Below are positions 1-7,891 of a stretch of DNA of 59,211 nucleotides, one piece after another; position 1 is the stretch's first letter; every line of letters begins with the position of its first letter. The position numbers and the translations under genes are program-made. The DNA comes from Cellulosimicrobium funkei (GTDB lineage: Bacteria; Actinomycetota; Actinomycetes; Actinomycetales; Cellulomonadaceae). Location: positions 1 through 59,211 of the forward strand of contig NZ_JNBQ01000022.1 of NCBI RefSeq assembly GCF_001019615.1. The letters run 5' to 3'. Below the pieces are notes generated by a model, which saw nothing but the letters and a program-made list of their open reading frames with translations, did no database searches and was not told the DNA's origin.

Positions 1-65
1 GGGGCGGGCGGCCGGGGCGGGCCGGCCGGGCCGCCGGGCGGGGCGAAGAGGTCGTCGTCGGCCAC
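1..65 (-). CDS. Partial N-terminus of a proline/glycine-rich protein (cut by window edge)
   Basis: A GTG at 63-65 opens a reading frame running leftward off the window (VADDDLFAPPGGPAGPPRPP...). It begins 2 bases after the stop of the DUF4190 gene on the same strand. The acidic start followed by a Pro/Gly run resembles the N-terminal tail of the neighbouring membrane protein. Only about 21 residues are visible and no good ribosome binding site is seen, so this is a suggestion from position and codon use. It could equally be untranslated. Confidence 0.4.
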   Translation of the reverse strand, partial: MADDDLFAPPGGPAGPPRPPA

Positions 66-67
66 GG

Positions 68-682
68 CTACGAGTCGCTCAGGGTCGCGGCGAGCACGAT
101 GAGCATCGCGAACGCCGTGCAGACGGCTCCCACGACGATCCCGGTGACGGCGAACCCGCGCCCGCGCGTCCCGTCGCGCATCACCTGGTTGAGCGCGACG
201 ATCCCGAGGACGAGGCCGACGATCCCGGGGAAGCCCGCGCAGAGCACGAGGCTCGCGATCGAGACGATCATCGACGCGAGCGCCAGCCCGTTCGTCCGCG
301 GCGGCGCCGTGTACACGGACCCGTACGGGGGCGGGTAGGCGCCGTAGCCGGGAGACCCGGGGTAGGCGGACGGATCCGACGGCGGGTACCCGCCGCCCGG
401 TGCGGAGCCGTAGGCGGGTGCGGTGCCCGGGCCGTAGGGCGACCCCTGCCCGACCGGAGCGGCGGGCGCGCCGTAGGGGGCTCCCGTCCCGGCTGCCGGT
501 GTGCCCGGGTACCCGCCGCCCGCCCCGGACGGTGCCACGAAACCGCCCTGCTCCGGCGCCGGGGCGCCGGCGTCGGTCGGCGGGTTGTACGGGGTGAGCG
601 GAGGCTGGTGCGGGCGCGGGGCGGCGTACGGGTCGACAGGTTCGTCGGGCGACCCGTACGGCGGGACGGGGGGCGTGGTCAT
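68..682 (-). CDS. DUF4190 domain membrane protein with proline/glycine-rich N-terminus
   Basis: Predicted 204-aa protein. Residues 1-125 are a low-complexity Pro/Gly/Tyr/Ala tail (repeats such as YGSAPGG and YPGSPGYGAYPPP). Residues about 130-204 hold two hydrophobic helices separated by a short basic turn (RDGTRGRG), the usual DUF4190 layout. The function of this family is unknown; it is an integral membrane protein with a long cytoplasmic tail. ATG at 680-682 is preferred because a -10 box (TACGGT at 689-694, minus strand) lies exactly 6 bases upstream and there is no Shine-Dalgarno, so the mRNA is probably leaderless. Confidence 0.8.
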   Translation of the reverse strand: MTTPPVPPYGSPDEPVDPYAAPRPHQPPLTPYNPPTDAGAPAPEQGGFVAPSGAGGGYPGTPAAGTGAPYGAPAAPVGQGSPYGPGTAPAYGSAPGGGYPPSDPSAYPGSPGYGAYPPPYGSVYTAPPRTNGLALASMIVSIASLVLCAGFPGIVGLVLGIVALNQVMRDGTRGRGFAVTGIVVGAVCTAFAMLIVLAATLSDS

Positions 683-733
683 GGACACACCGTAGCGACG
701 GGGGCGGCGCGCCGTCCGCCGTATGAACAGGCT

Positions 734-772
734 CTTGTAAGCCGTCGCAAATATTGCTACATCTTGCAGCAA
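734..772 (+). promoter_or_regulatory. Candidate operator region of the amylase gene (overlapping palindromes)
   Basis: About 95 bases before the amylase start the sequence becomes AT-richer and holds two overlapping inverted repeats: GCAAATATTGC (747-757) and TTGCTACATCTTGCAGCAA (754-772, 5-bp arms). CTTGTAAG (734-741) and CTTGCAGC (763-770) are near-direct repeats 29 bases apart. CTTGCAG-like repeats in Streptomyces amylase promoters are associated with maltose/glucose control by the LacI-family repressor MalR. Assignment to such a repressor here is inference. Confidence 0.45.
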
Positions 773-866
773 CGGTACAGCCAGGGTGCGTCCTCCACGA
801 CGGCGGCACGCGGACCGGCGGCCGACGTCCCGGCACCGACGCCGGGACAGACACGGAGGATCACGG

Positions 867-3800
867 ATGCGAACAACGAGGCTCGCAAGATCGCGGGCAC
901 GCCTGGCGGGGGCCCTGGCCCTCGCCGTCGCCCTGCCGGGAGCGGCCGGCCTGAGCGCCGTCGCGGCGCCGAGCACGACGACGACCGCGGCGACCGCGAC
1001 GACGGCCACGACGACCGTCTTCTACCCCGACCGCCCGGGCTGGACGGCGACGAACGTCCACTACGGCGTCGACGGCGCCGCGTGGACGACGGTCCCCGGC
1101 GTCCCGATGGCGGACGCCTGCGCGGGCTGGCTCACGGCCGAGATCGACCTCGGCGCGGCGTCGGGGGTGCAGCTCACCTTCAACGACGGCGCCGGGACCT
1201 GGGACAACAACCGGGGTGCCAACTACCGCGCGGGCGCGGGGACGGTCGTCGTGCGGGACGGCGCGCTCACGTCGGGCGCGTCGCCGTGCGGCACCGATCC
1301 CACGGACCCCACGGACCCCGCCGACCCCACCGCGACGATCTACTACGCGACGTCGTGGGCCGCGCCGAAGATCCACTACCAGGTGGGCTCGGGCGCGTGG
1401 ACGAGCGTCCCGGGCACGCCGATGACCGCCGCGTGCGCGGGCTGGTTCGCGCACACCATCGACCTCGGCGATGCGAGCGGCGGCCAGGTCGTCTTCAACG
1501 ACGGCGCCGGGCGGTGGGACAACAACGGGGGAGGCAACTACCGCTACACCGCGGGACCGCAGACGGTCTCGGGCGGCGTCGTCGCGCCCGTCGCGCAGAG
1601 CCCGTGCGGCCCCGACGTCCCCGAGGAGCCGGACACGCAGGCGCCCAGCGTCCCGTCCGGGATCGTCGCGACGGCCGACGGCGTGCGCGTGACGGTCACG
1701 TGGGACGCCGCGACGGACGACACAGCCGTCACCGGCTACACCCTCACCCGCACCGGGGGAGCGGGCCCGGTGACGCGGGACGTCACGACCGCGTCGGCGA
1801 CGGACGTCGGGCTGCTCGAGCGGACCGCGTACACGTACACCGTGGCGGCCGTCGACGCCGCCGGGAACCGCTCGGCGGCGAGCGCGCCGGTCGTCGTCAC
1901 GACGGGGACGAAGCCCGTGGTCGACCCGGGGACGACGGGCGAGCCGCTCGGCGGCGACCCGCGCGAGGACTCGATCTACTTCGTCATGACCGCGCGCTTC
2001 AACGACGGCGTGAGCGAGAACAACCGCGGCGGGTCCCAGCACGTGAAGTCGGGCAACGCGGCGAACGACGACCCCATGTTCCGCGGCGACTTCCAGGGGC
2101 TGATCGACAAGCTGGACTACGTCAAGGGCCTCGGCTTCTCGGCGATCTGGATCACGCCCGTCGTGCTCAACCGGTCCGACTACGACTTCCACGGCTACCA
2201 CGGCTGGGACTTCTTCCGCGTGGACCCGCGCCTCGAGACGCCGGGCGCCTCCTACCAGGACCTCATCGACGCCGCGCACGCGAAGGGCATCAAGATCTAC
2301 CAGGACGTCGTGTACAACCACTCGTCGCGCTGGGGCGCCAAGGGCCTGTTCGTGCCGACCGTGTGGGGCGCGCGCGACGGCCAGTGGGACTGGATGTACT
2401 CGGCCAAGGAGGAGGGCCGCGAGTACGACCCGATGGAGGAGAACGACGGCAACGACCCGACCCTGACCGCCGCGCAGAACGCGCTCGCGAAGGGCCGCAC
2501 GTACAACGGCGACCTGTGGTCGACGACGGCCCCGGCGGGGAGCACGTGCTCCGGGTTCGGCACGCCCACGCAGTACAAGAGCCCAGAGGGGTTTCAGATC
2601 TACCACTGCCAGTGGCCCTCGCCCACGTCGGGCATGTTCCCGAAGAGCACGTACCACCAGTGCTGGATCGGCAACTGGGAGGGCAAGGACGCGCAGGACT
2701 GCTGGCTGCACGACGACCTGGCCGACTTCAACACCGAGAACGCCGAGGTGCAGCAGTACCTCATCGACGCCTACAACCGGTACATCGACATGGGCGTCGA
2801 CGGCTTCCGCGTCGACACCGCCGTGCACGTCCCGCGCGTCATGTGGAACCGGCACTTCCTGCCCGCGATCCAGGAGCACGCCGTGGCGACGCACGGCGAG
2901 AAGGGCAAGGACTTCTACGTCTTCGGCGAGGTCGCGGCGTTCGTCAACGACAAGTGGAACCGCGGCTCCGTGAACCACTCCGCGCAGTTCTACACGTGGA
3001 AGGAGCGCAAGGAGTACTCCCTGGACGACGTCGTGGCGGCCGCCGAGCAGTTCCAGTACGAGAACCTCCTGGGCACGGGCAACCAGCCGACGTCGGACAA
3101 CGCGTTCCTCGGTGGCGCCGACGGCAACACGTACCACGCGCCCGACCACTCGAAGTTCTCGGGCATGAACGTCATCGACATGCGCATGCACATGAACTTC
3201 GGGGACGCGGGCAACGCGTACCACAACGGCAAGGACTCGGACGACTCGTACAACGACGCGACGTACAACGTCGTGTACGTCGACTCGCACGACTACGGGC
3301 CCAACAAGTCGACCGTGCGCTACGCCGGCGGCACCGACGCGTGGGCGGAGAACATGAGCCTCATGTGGACGTTCCGGGGCATCCCGACGCTCTACTACGG
3401 CTCGGAGATCGAGTTCCAGGCAGGCAAGCCGATCGACTGCGGGCCGACGTGCCCGCTCGCGACCACCGGACGCGCGTACTACGGCGACCACCTCGCGGGC
3501 GACGTCGTGGCGAGCGACTTCGGCGTCGTGGAGTCCGCGTCGGGCGCGGTCGCGCAGACGCTCCAGAAGCCGCTCGTCCAGCACGTGCAGCGGCTCAACC
3601 AGATCCGTCGCGCCGTGCCGGCGCTCCAGAAGGGGCAGTACTCGACGGTCGGCGTGCAGGGGAACATGGCGTACAAGCGCCGGTTCACCGAGGGTGCCGT
3701 GGACAGCTTCGTGCTCGTCACGGTGACGGACGCCGCGACCTTCTCCCGCGTCCCGAACGGCACCTACGTGGACGCCGTGACGGGCGACCGGAAGGTCGTG

Positions 3801-3920
3801 ACGACCGGGACCCTGACCGTCCCCGCACCGGGCAAGGGCAACCTGCGCGCCTACGTCCTCGACCTCCCGGGCAACCCTGCGCCGGGCAAGGTCGGGCAGG
3901 CGGGGCCGTACCTGAAGTAG
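867..3920 (+). CDS. Secreted GH13 alpha-amylase with two CBM25-like modules and an FnIII domain
   Basis: 1017-aa exported enzyme that should cleave alpha-1,4 bonds in starch. Order: signal peptide (about 1-35), Thr/Ala linker, two tandem starch-binding modules of CBM25 type (about 49-132 and 156-237; each has FYP/IYY, HY, W-T-x-VPG-x-P-M and W-DNN), an FnIII domain (258-347) and a GH13 barrel (about 365-1000). GH13 motifs are intact: DVVYNH (480-485), GFRVD with nucleophile Asp650, FGE with acid/base Glu688, and VDSHD with Asp809. The start is fixed by a GGAGGA ribosome binding site at 855-860. No cell-wall anchor is seen, so it is probably released. The gene is monocistronic, ending at a strong inverted repeat. 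Confidence 0.93.
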   Translation: MRTTRLARSRARLAGALALAVALPGAAGLSAVAAPSTTTTAATATTATTTVFYPDRPGWTATNVHYGVDGAAWTTVPGVPMADACAGWLTAEIDLGAASGVQLTFNDGAGTWDNNRGANYRAGAGTVVVRDGALTSGASPCGTDPTDPTDPADPTATIYYATSWAAPKIHYQVGSGAWTSVPGTPMTAACAGWFAHTIDLGDASGGQVVFNDGAGRWDNNGGGNYRYTAGPQTVSGGVVAPVAQSPCGPDVPEEPDTQAPSVPSGIVATADGVRVTVTWDAATDDTAVTGYTLTRTGGAGPVTRDVTTASATDVGLLERTAYTYTVAAVDAAGNRSAASAPVVVTTGTKPVVDPGTTGEPLGGDPREDSIYFVMTARFNDGVSENNRGGSQHVKSGNAANDDPMFRGDFQGLIDKLDYVKGLGFSAIWITPVVLNRSDYDFHGYHGWDFFRVDPRLETPGASYQDLIDAAHAKGIKIYQDVVYNHSSRWGAKGLFVPTVWGARDGQWDWMYSAKEEGREYDPMEENDGNDPTLTAAQNALAKGRTYNGDLWSTTAPAGSTCSGFGTPTQYKSPEGFQIYHCQWPSPTSGMFPKSTYHQCWIGNWEGKDAQDCWLHDDLADFNTENAEVQQYLIDAYNRYIDMGVDGFRVDTAVHVPRVMWNRHFLPAIQEHAVATHGEKGKDFYVFGEVAAFVNDKWNRGSVNHSAQFYTWKERKEYSLDDVVAAAEQFQYENLLGTGNQPTSDNAFLGGADGNTYHAPDHSKFSGMNVIDMRMHMNFGDAGNAYHNGKDSDDSYNDATYNVVYVDSHDYGPNKSTVRYAGGTDAWAENMSLMWTFRGIPTLYYGSEIEFQAGKPIDCGPTCPLATTGRAYYGDHLAGDVVASDFGVVESASGAVAQTLQKPLVQHVQRLNQIRRAVPALQKGQYSTVGVQGNMAYKRRFTEGAVDSFVLVTVTDAATFSRVPNGTYVDAVTGDRKVVTTGTLTVPAPGKGNLRAYVLDLPGNPAPGKVGQAGPYLK

Positions 3921-3934
3921 CTCGGGAGAGCCTC

Positions 3935-3975
3935 GACCGTCCCGCCCGCGTCCACGCACCGCGGGCGGGACGGTC
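3935..3975. terminator. Bidirectional terminator between amylase and xthA
   Basis: Perfect 16-bp inverted repeat GACCGTCCCGCCCGCG (3935-3950) and its complement (3960-3975) with a 9-base loop. It sits between convergent genes and ends 2 bases from the xthA stop codon. There is no T-run, as is usual in high-GC actinobacteria. Confidence 0.8.
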
Positions 3976-3977
3976 GC

Positions 3978-4763
3978 TCAGTCCTCGAGGTCGACGACGA
4001 CCGGCACGTGGTCCGACGCGCCCTTGCCCTTGCGCTCGTCGCGGTCGATCGTCACGCCGGTCACGCGGGCGCGCGCGGCGGGGGAGAGGTAGGCGAAGTC
4101 GATCCGCATGCCCTCGTTCCGCGGGAAGCGCAGCCGCTGGTAGTCCCAGTACGTGTACGTGTGCTCGGCGGGGAGCGCCTCGCGCGTGACCTCGGTGTAC
4201 CCGGCTGCCCCGAACGCGGCGAACGCGTCCCGCTCCGCGGGCGTCACGTGCGTCTTGCCCGCGAAGTACGCGACGTCCCACACGTCGGTGTCGAGCGGCG
4301 CGACGTTCCAGTCCCCGACCAGGGCGACCTGCGCCGCGGGGTCGTCCGCGAGCCAGCCCTCGGCCCGGCCGCGCAGCTCGTCGAGCCAGCGCAGCTTGTA
4401 CGCGTAGTGCGGGTCGCCGACCTCGCGGCCGTGCGGGACGTACAGGCTCCACACACGCACGCCGCCGCACGTCGCGCCCAGGGCACGCGCCTCGACCTTC
4501 TCGCCGAAGGCGGGCTGGCCCGGGAAGGAGGTCTCGACGTCGTCCAGGCTGACGCGCGAGACGACCGCGACGCCGTTCCACTGGTTCACGCCCACGTGCG
4601 CGACCTCGTAACCCGCCGCCTCGAACGGCGCGACGGGGAACTGGGCGTCGGCGCACTTGGTCTCCTGGAGCGCGAGGACGTCGGTCCCGGTTCGCTCGAG
4701 GAACGCGACCGCCCGGTCGACGCGGGCACGGACGGAGTTGATGTTCCAGGTCGCGAGGCGCAC
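3978..4763 (-). CDS. xthA: Exodeoxyribonuclease III (AP endonuclease)
   Basis: 261-aa endonuclease/exonuclease/phosphatase-fold enzyme acting in base-excision repair at abasic sites. It opens with the family signature RLATWNINSVRAR, has the metal-binding glutamate in LALQET (Glu34), the catalytic GDWNVAP segment and the C-terminal SDHVPV with the general-base histidine. The start is GTG at 4761-4763, giving the canonical MRLATWN start. A -10 box (TACGGT, 4771-4776 on the minus strand) lies 7 bases upstream, which excludes the GTG three codons earlier at 4772 and implies a leaderless message. Confidence 0.93.
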   Translation of the reverse strand: MRLATWNINSVRARVDRAVAFLERTGTDVLALQETKCADAQFPVAPFEAAGYEVAHVGVNQWNGVAVVSRVSLDDVETSFPGQPAFGEKVEARALGATCGGVRVWSLYVPHGREVGDPHYAYKLRWLDELRGRAEGWLADDPAAQVALVGDWNVAPLDTDVWDVAYFAGKTHVTPAERDAFAAFGAAGYTEVTREALPAEHTYTYWDYQRLRFPRNEGMRIDFAYLSPAARARVTGVTIDRDERKGKGASDHVPVVVDLED

Positions 4764-4835
4764 GGGCTCCACCGTACCGACGTCGGTGTCCGTGTGGCGG
4801 CGGGGTCCGGGCGCCGCCGCCCGTAGGCTGTGGCC

Positions 4836-5600
4836 ATGGCGACAGCACTCATCACCGGCGCGAGCGCCGGCCTGGGCCTGGAGTTCGCGTGGCAGCTCGC
4901 CACGGCGCGGCACGACCTCGTGCTCGTCGCGCGCGACGAGGCGCGCCTCGAGGAGGTCGCGGGCCAGGTCCGGGCCGCCGCGGGCGTGCGGGTCCAGGTC
5001 CTGCCGGCCGACCTCTCCGTGCCCGACGACGTCGCGCGCGTGGCCGAGCGCCTCGCCTCGACCGGGGGCCCGGACGAGCGGCCGGTCGGGCTGCTCGTCA
5101 ACAACGCGGGCTTCGCGACCCAGCAGCACTTCGTGGACGGCGACCTCGACGTCGAGCTCCGTGCGCTCGACGTCATGGTCCGGGCCGTCCTGGTCCTGTC
5201 CCACGCCGCCGCCGGGCAGATGACGGAGCGGGGACGCGGCGCGATCCTCAACGTCGCGTCCGTCGCCGCCCTCACCGCCGGCGGCACGTACGCGGCGGCG
5301 AAGGCGTGGGTGCGCTCGTTCACGGAGGGCCTCGCCGTCGAGCTGCACGGCACGGGGGTCACCGCGACCGTCCTGTGCCCGGGCTTCACGCACACCGAGT
5401 TCCACGACCGCGCCGGCATCGACAAGTCCGTCCTGCCGGACCTCGCGTGGCTCGACGCCGACCGCGTGGTCGCGACGGCGCTCGCGGACGTGCGGCGCGG
5501 CGTCGTCATCTCGACCCCGTCGGTGCGCTACCGCGTCGCGTCGGCCGCGCTGCGGGCGATGCCCCGCTCGGCCGTCCGGGCGATCGGCAAGTACCGGTAG
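4836..5600 (+). CDS. Short-chain dehydrogenase/reductase
   Basis: 254-aa NAD(P)-dependent oxidoreductase of the classical SDR fold. It has the cofactor-binding TGASAGLG (7-14), LVNNAGF after beta-4, the catalytic serine in NVASVAA and the YAAAK catalytic motif. The C-terminus (MPRSAVRAIGKYR) is basic, as in SDRs near acyl-chain metabolism, but the substrate cannot be read from sequence. ATG at 4836 is chosen over GTG at 4830 because a -10 box TAGGCT (4824-4829) lies 6 bases upstream, indicating a leaderless transcript. It is divergent from xthA with only 72 bases between starts. Confidence 0.88.
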   Translation: MATALITGASAGLGLEFAWQLATARHDLVLVARDEARLEEVAGQVRAAAGVRVQVLPADLSVPDDVARVAERLASTGGPDERPVGLLVNNAGFATQQHFVDGDLDVELRALDVMVRAVLVLSHAAAGQMTERGRGAILNVASVAALTAGGTYAAAKAWVRSFTEGLAVELHGTGVTATVLCPGFTHTEFHDRAGIDKSVLPDLAWLDADRVVATALADVRRGVVISTPSVRYRVASAALRAMPRSAVRAIGKYR

Positions 5601-5617
5601 GTGCGCAGCCTCGCTCG

Positions 5618-6565
5618 TCAGGAGGCGCCCGGCGCCGGGGTGAGTTGCTCGATCAGCGCGGCGTAGCTCAGCTCCGCCCGGCCGGCGGCGATCGCGCGGG
5701 CCACCACCGACCCGAACAGCCGCGGGAGCTCCGCGTCGACGCCCAGCTTCTCGCTCACCCGGACCAGGTGGGCGATCCCGCCCGCGTGGGTGGCGAGCGT
5801 CGCGTCGTCGGGCGTGAAGGAGCCGCGGTCGATCTGGGCGGCATATCCGGGCAGCCACCCGACCGTCTCCTGCGCGACCTGCGCCGCGAACGGCGTGAAG
5901 GCGGACGCGTCGACGCCGGCGGTGCTCAGCAGCGCCACCCCCTGGAGCCAGGCGTTCAGGACGCCCCACATCACGCTGAGGCCGGCGACGTCGTACAGCG
6001 CCGACAGGCCGTGGTCGTCGCCGAGGAAGGTCGCGTCTCCGAGTGCGGCGAGGAGGGACTGGTGGGTCTCGAAGGCCGCCCTCGAACCGCTCAGCAGGAT
6101 GACCGCGTCGGCGGTGCCGATGGTCGAGGGGACCGCCATGATCGCGCCGTCGAGGGAGCGGGCGCCGGCCTGGTCCGCCCACCGGGCCAGCTCGCGGGCC
6201 TGCTCCGGGTCGCCCGAGGTCAGGTTGACCAGGACCCGGCCGTCGAGCTCCCCGGAGACCGACGCGAACGCTTGCCGGAGCGACTCGTAGTCCGCGACGC
6301 AGACGATGCTCACGGGGCTCGCGAGGACCGCGCTCTCGACCGAGGCGGCGAGCCGCGCACCTCGGGAGGCGAGTCTCTCCGCCTTCGCGGCCGTGCGGTT
6401 CCAGACCGTCACCCGGTGCCCCGCCGTCAGCACCGCGTCTGCCAGAGCCCTGCCCATCAGCCCCAGGCCGACGATCGTCACGTCGGTGCTGGTCTCGGTG
6501 CTGGTCTCGGTGCTGGTCTCGGTGCTGGTCTCGGTGCTGGTCTGGGTGCTCGTGTGGTGTGCCAT
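5618..6565 (-). CDS. NAD(P)-dependent oxidoreductase of the 6PGDH/imine-reductase type, with a TSTE-repeat N-terminus
   Basis: 315-aa beta-hydroxyacid-dehydrogenase-like protein. A Rossmann domain begins at TIVGLGLMGRALA (about 29-41) and includes VTVWNRT; an all-helical C-terminal domain (about 190-315) resembles imine reductases. The first 28 residues are an unusual Thr/Ser/Glu repeat encoded by a 12-bp tandem repeat. An internal GTG at 6479-6481 would give a conventional N-terminus, but the MerR-type promoter places transcription start at the ATG at 6563-6565, so the repeat is probably translated. Expression is probably controlled by the divergent MerR gene. Substrate unknown. Confidence 0.85.
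   Translation of the reverse strand: MAHHTSTQTSTETSTETSTETSTETSTDVTIVGLGLMGRALADAVLTAGHRVTVWNRTAAKAERLASRGARLAASVESAVLASPVSIVCVADYESLRQAFASVSGELDGRVLVNLTSGDPEQARELARWADQAGARSLDGAIMAVPSTIGTADAVILLSGSRAAFETHQSLLAALGDATFLGDDHGLSALYDVAGLSVMWGVLNAWLQGVALLSTAGVDASAFTPFAAQVAQETVGWLPGYAAQIDRGSFTPDDATLATHAGGIAHLVRVSEKLGVDAELPRLFGSVVARAIAAGRAELSYAALIEQLTPAPGAS
6485..6556 (-). repeat. In-frame 12-bp tandem repeat (six units) in an oxidoreductase N-terminus
   Basis: The plus-strand unit GGTGCTGGTCTC occurs at 6485, 6497, 6509 and 6521, with one-base and four-base variants at 6533 and 6545. Read on the minus strand it encodes Thr-Ser-Thr-Glu repeats. A 12-bp unit keeps the frame whatever the copy number. 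Confidence 0.9.
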
Positions 6566-6571
6566 GGCAGC

Positions 6572-6603
6572 ATGGTCGACGTTCAGACCGGTCTGAAGGT
6601 CAA
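6572..6603 (-). promoter_or_regulatory. MerR-type promoter/operator for the oxidoreductase gene
   Basis: On the minus strand a -35-like TTGACC (6603-6598) and a -10-like GACCAT (6577-6572) are separated by 20 bp, the overlong spacing typical of MerR-activated promoters. The spacer contains a perfect 16-bp palindrome TTCAGACCGGTCTGAA (6582-6597). Transcription would start at about 6565-6566, the first base of the ATG. The site lies in the 47-bp gap between the oxidoreductase and merR genes. Confidence 0.65.
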
Positions 6604-6612
6604 GGGGGCGTC

Positions 6613-7020
6613 GTGCACATCGGAGAGCTGAGCCGTCGGAGCGGGGTCAAGGCCCACCAGCTCCGGTACTACGAGGACCAGGGGCTGCTGGAACCGGACC
6701 GTACCGCGGGCGGATACCGCCGGTACGACGAAGCCGACCTGGTGAAGGTGAGGCAGATCCGGCACCTGCTCGACGCCGGGCTGTCCACCGAGGACATCCG
6801 CTACCTGCTGCCGTGCGCCACCGGGGAGGCTCCGGAGCTCGTGGGATGCCCGGAGCTGCTGACCGCCCTGCGGGCGCGGCTGGATCGCGTGGACGACCAG
6901 ATCGACACGCTGACCCGGTCCCGCGAGGCCCTGGTCCGCTACATCGACGACGCCGAGCGGGTGGGCGGCGCGACGTACGGGCCCTTCGGCGCGAGCCCGG
7001 TGGAGCCGGTCCACGCGTGA
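6613..7020 (+). CDS. MerR-family transcriptional regulator
   Basis: 135-aa DNA-binding protein. The N-terminal winged HTH is recognisable (HIGELSRRSGVKAHQLRYYE, then GYRRYDEADL and LLDAGLSTEDIRYLLPC), followed by a coiled-coil dimerisation helix (about 85-115: LLTALRARLDRVDDQIDTLT). Two cysteines (LLPC and VGCPELL) lie at the domain junction, but there is no clear metal-sensor motif. The start is GTG at 6613 with a purine-rich AAGGGGG at 6602-6608. It is divergent from an oxidoreductase gene with a 16-bp palindrome between them, so self-regulation and activation of that gene are likely. Confidence 0.87.
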   Translation: MHIGELSRRSGVKAHQLRYYEDQGLLEPDRTAGGYRRYDEADLVKVRQIRHLLDAGLSTEDIRYLLPCATGEAPELVGCPELLTALRARLDRVDDQIDTLTRSREALVRYIDDAERVGGATYGPFGASPVEPVHA

Positions 7021-7080
7021 GGGGCCGGGAACGCCCGGGCGGTCCTGACGGGCGGCGCCCCGCCGACTACCCTGGCCGTC

Positions 7081-7668
7081 GTGACTAGTGATCTGGGCTC
7101 GACGCTCGCCGACACGCCCCGCGAGCAGCTGCTCGCCCTCATCCGTGAGCTCGCCGTCGTGCACGGCCGGGTGACGCTCTCCTCCGGCAAGGAGGCGGAC
7201 TACTACGTCGACCTGCGGCGCGTGACGCTGCACCACCGAGCCGCGCCCCTCATCGGGCACCAGCTCCTCGACCTCCTCGAGGAGCGTGGGCTCGGGACGG
7301 CGGAGGTCGACGCCGTCGGCGGGCTGACCCTCGGGGCCGACCCCATCGCGACCGCGCTCCTGCACGCCGCGGCCTCGCGCGGGCAGGACCTCGACGCGTT
7401 CGTCGTGCGCAAGGCGGCCAAGGCGCACGGCATGCAGCGGCAGATCGAGGGCCCGGACGTCGCCGGCCGCAAGGTCGTCGTGGTCGAGGACACCACGACG
7501 ACGGGCGGGTCGCCGATCACGGCGATCGAGGCCGTGCGCGCCGCCGGTGGCGAGGTCGTCGGGGTGGCGACGATCGTCGACCGCGCGACGGGCGCGGGCG
7601 AGAAGATCGAGGCGTTCGGCGTGCCGTACCACTTCCTCTTCAGCCTGGAAGACCTCGGCCTCGCCTGA
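7081..7668 (+). CDS. pyrE: Orotate phosphoribosyltransferase
   Basis: 195-aa cytoplasmic enzyme converting orotate and PRPP to orotidine 5'-phosphate in pyrimidine synthesis. It has the phosphoribosyltransferase motif KVVVVEDTTTTGGS (131-144), the family segments SSGKEADYYVDLRR near the N-terminus and FVVRKAAKAHG, and normal length. GTG 7081-7083 is 7 bases after a -10 box TACCCT (7068-7073) with no Shine-Dalgarno, so it is probably leaderless. A strong inverted repeat follows the stop. Confidence 0.95.
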   Translation: MTSDLGSTLADTPREQLLALIRELAVVHGRVTLSSGKEADYYVDLRRVTLHHRAAPLIGHQLLDLLEERGLGTAEVDAVGGLTLGADPIATALLHAAASRGQDLDAFVVRKAAKAHGMQRQIEGPDVAGRKVVVVEDTTTTGGSPITAIEAVRAAGGEVVGVATIVDRATGAGEKIEAFGVPYHFLFSLEDLGLA

Positions 7669-7690
7669 TCCCGGTCCTCCCGCCGTCCTG

Positions 7691-7723
7691 ACGACGCCCC
7701 GTGGCCACGCCACGGGGCGTCGT
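7691..7723 (+). terminator. Terminator after pyrE
   Basis: Perfect 15-bp inverted repeat ACGACGCCCCGTGGC (7691-7705) and its complement (7709-7723) with a 3-base loop, 22 bases after the pyrE stop and just before the iron-regulated promoter. Confidence 0.8.
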
Positions 7724-7763
7724 CGTGCGAGCAGCCGCGCGACGAGGCACGCGTCACACCAAG

Positions 7764-7802
7764 ATAGGTCAGGCTTACCTTGCTTTGGTGAGGCGAGCCT
7801 TA
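7764..7802 (+). promoter_or_regulatory. Two adjacent DtxR/IdeR iron boxes
   Basis: ATAGGTCAGGCTTACCTTG (7764-7782) and TTTGGTGAGGCGAGCCTTA (7784-7802) each match 14 of 19 positions of the actinobacterial iron-box consensus TTAGGTTAGGCTAACCTAA, and their starts are 20 bp apart. A -10-like TATATG follows at 7801-7806, about 85 bases before the HtaA-domain gene. DtxR/IdeR bound to ferrous iron represses at such sites, so expression is expected under iron starvation. Confidence 0.8.
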
Positions 7803-7891
7803 TATGGTCCGTCACGACGGAGCGTCAGCACGCTCCGCGTCGTCGGTCCCGCTCCCGCCGGGACCTCGCCCGGACCAGCACGGGAGACCTT

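Noticed and set aside
608-4189. Very long open frame on the plus strand overlapping the amylase gene
   Set aside because: Its translation is almost entirely Arg/Gly/Asp/Pro with no domain, while the amylase in another frame has intact catalytic motifs. It is a by-product of high GC.
6485-6556. Short tandem repeat considered as a CRISPR array
   Set aside because: The units are 12 bp, contiguous, without spacers, and lie in frame inside a coding sequence.
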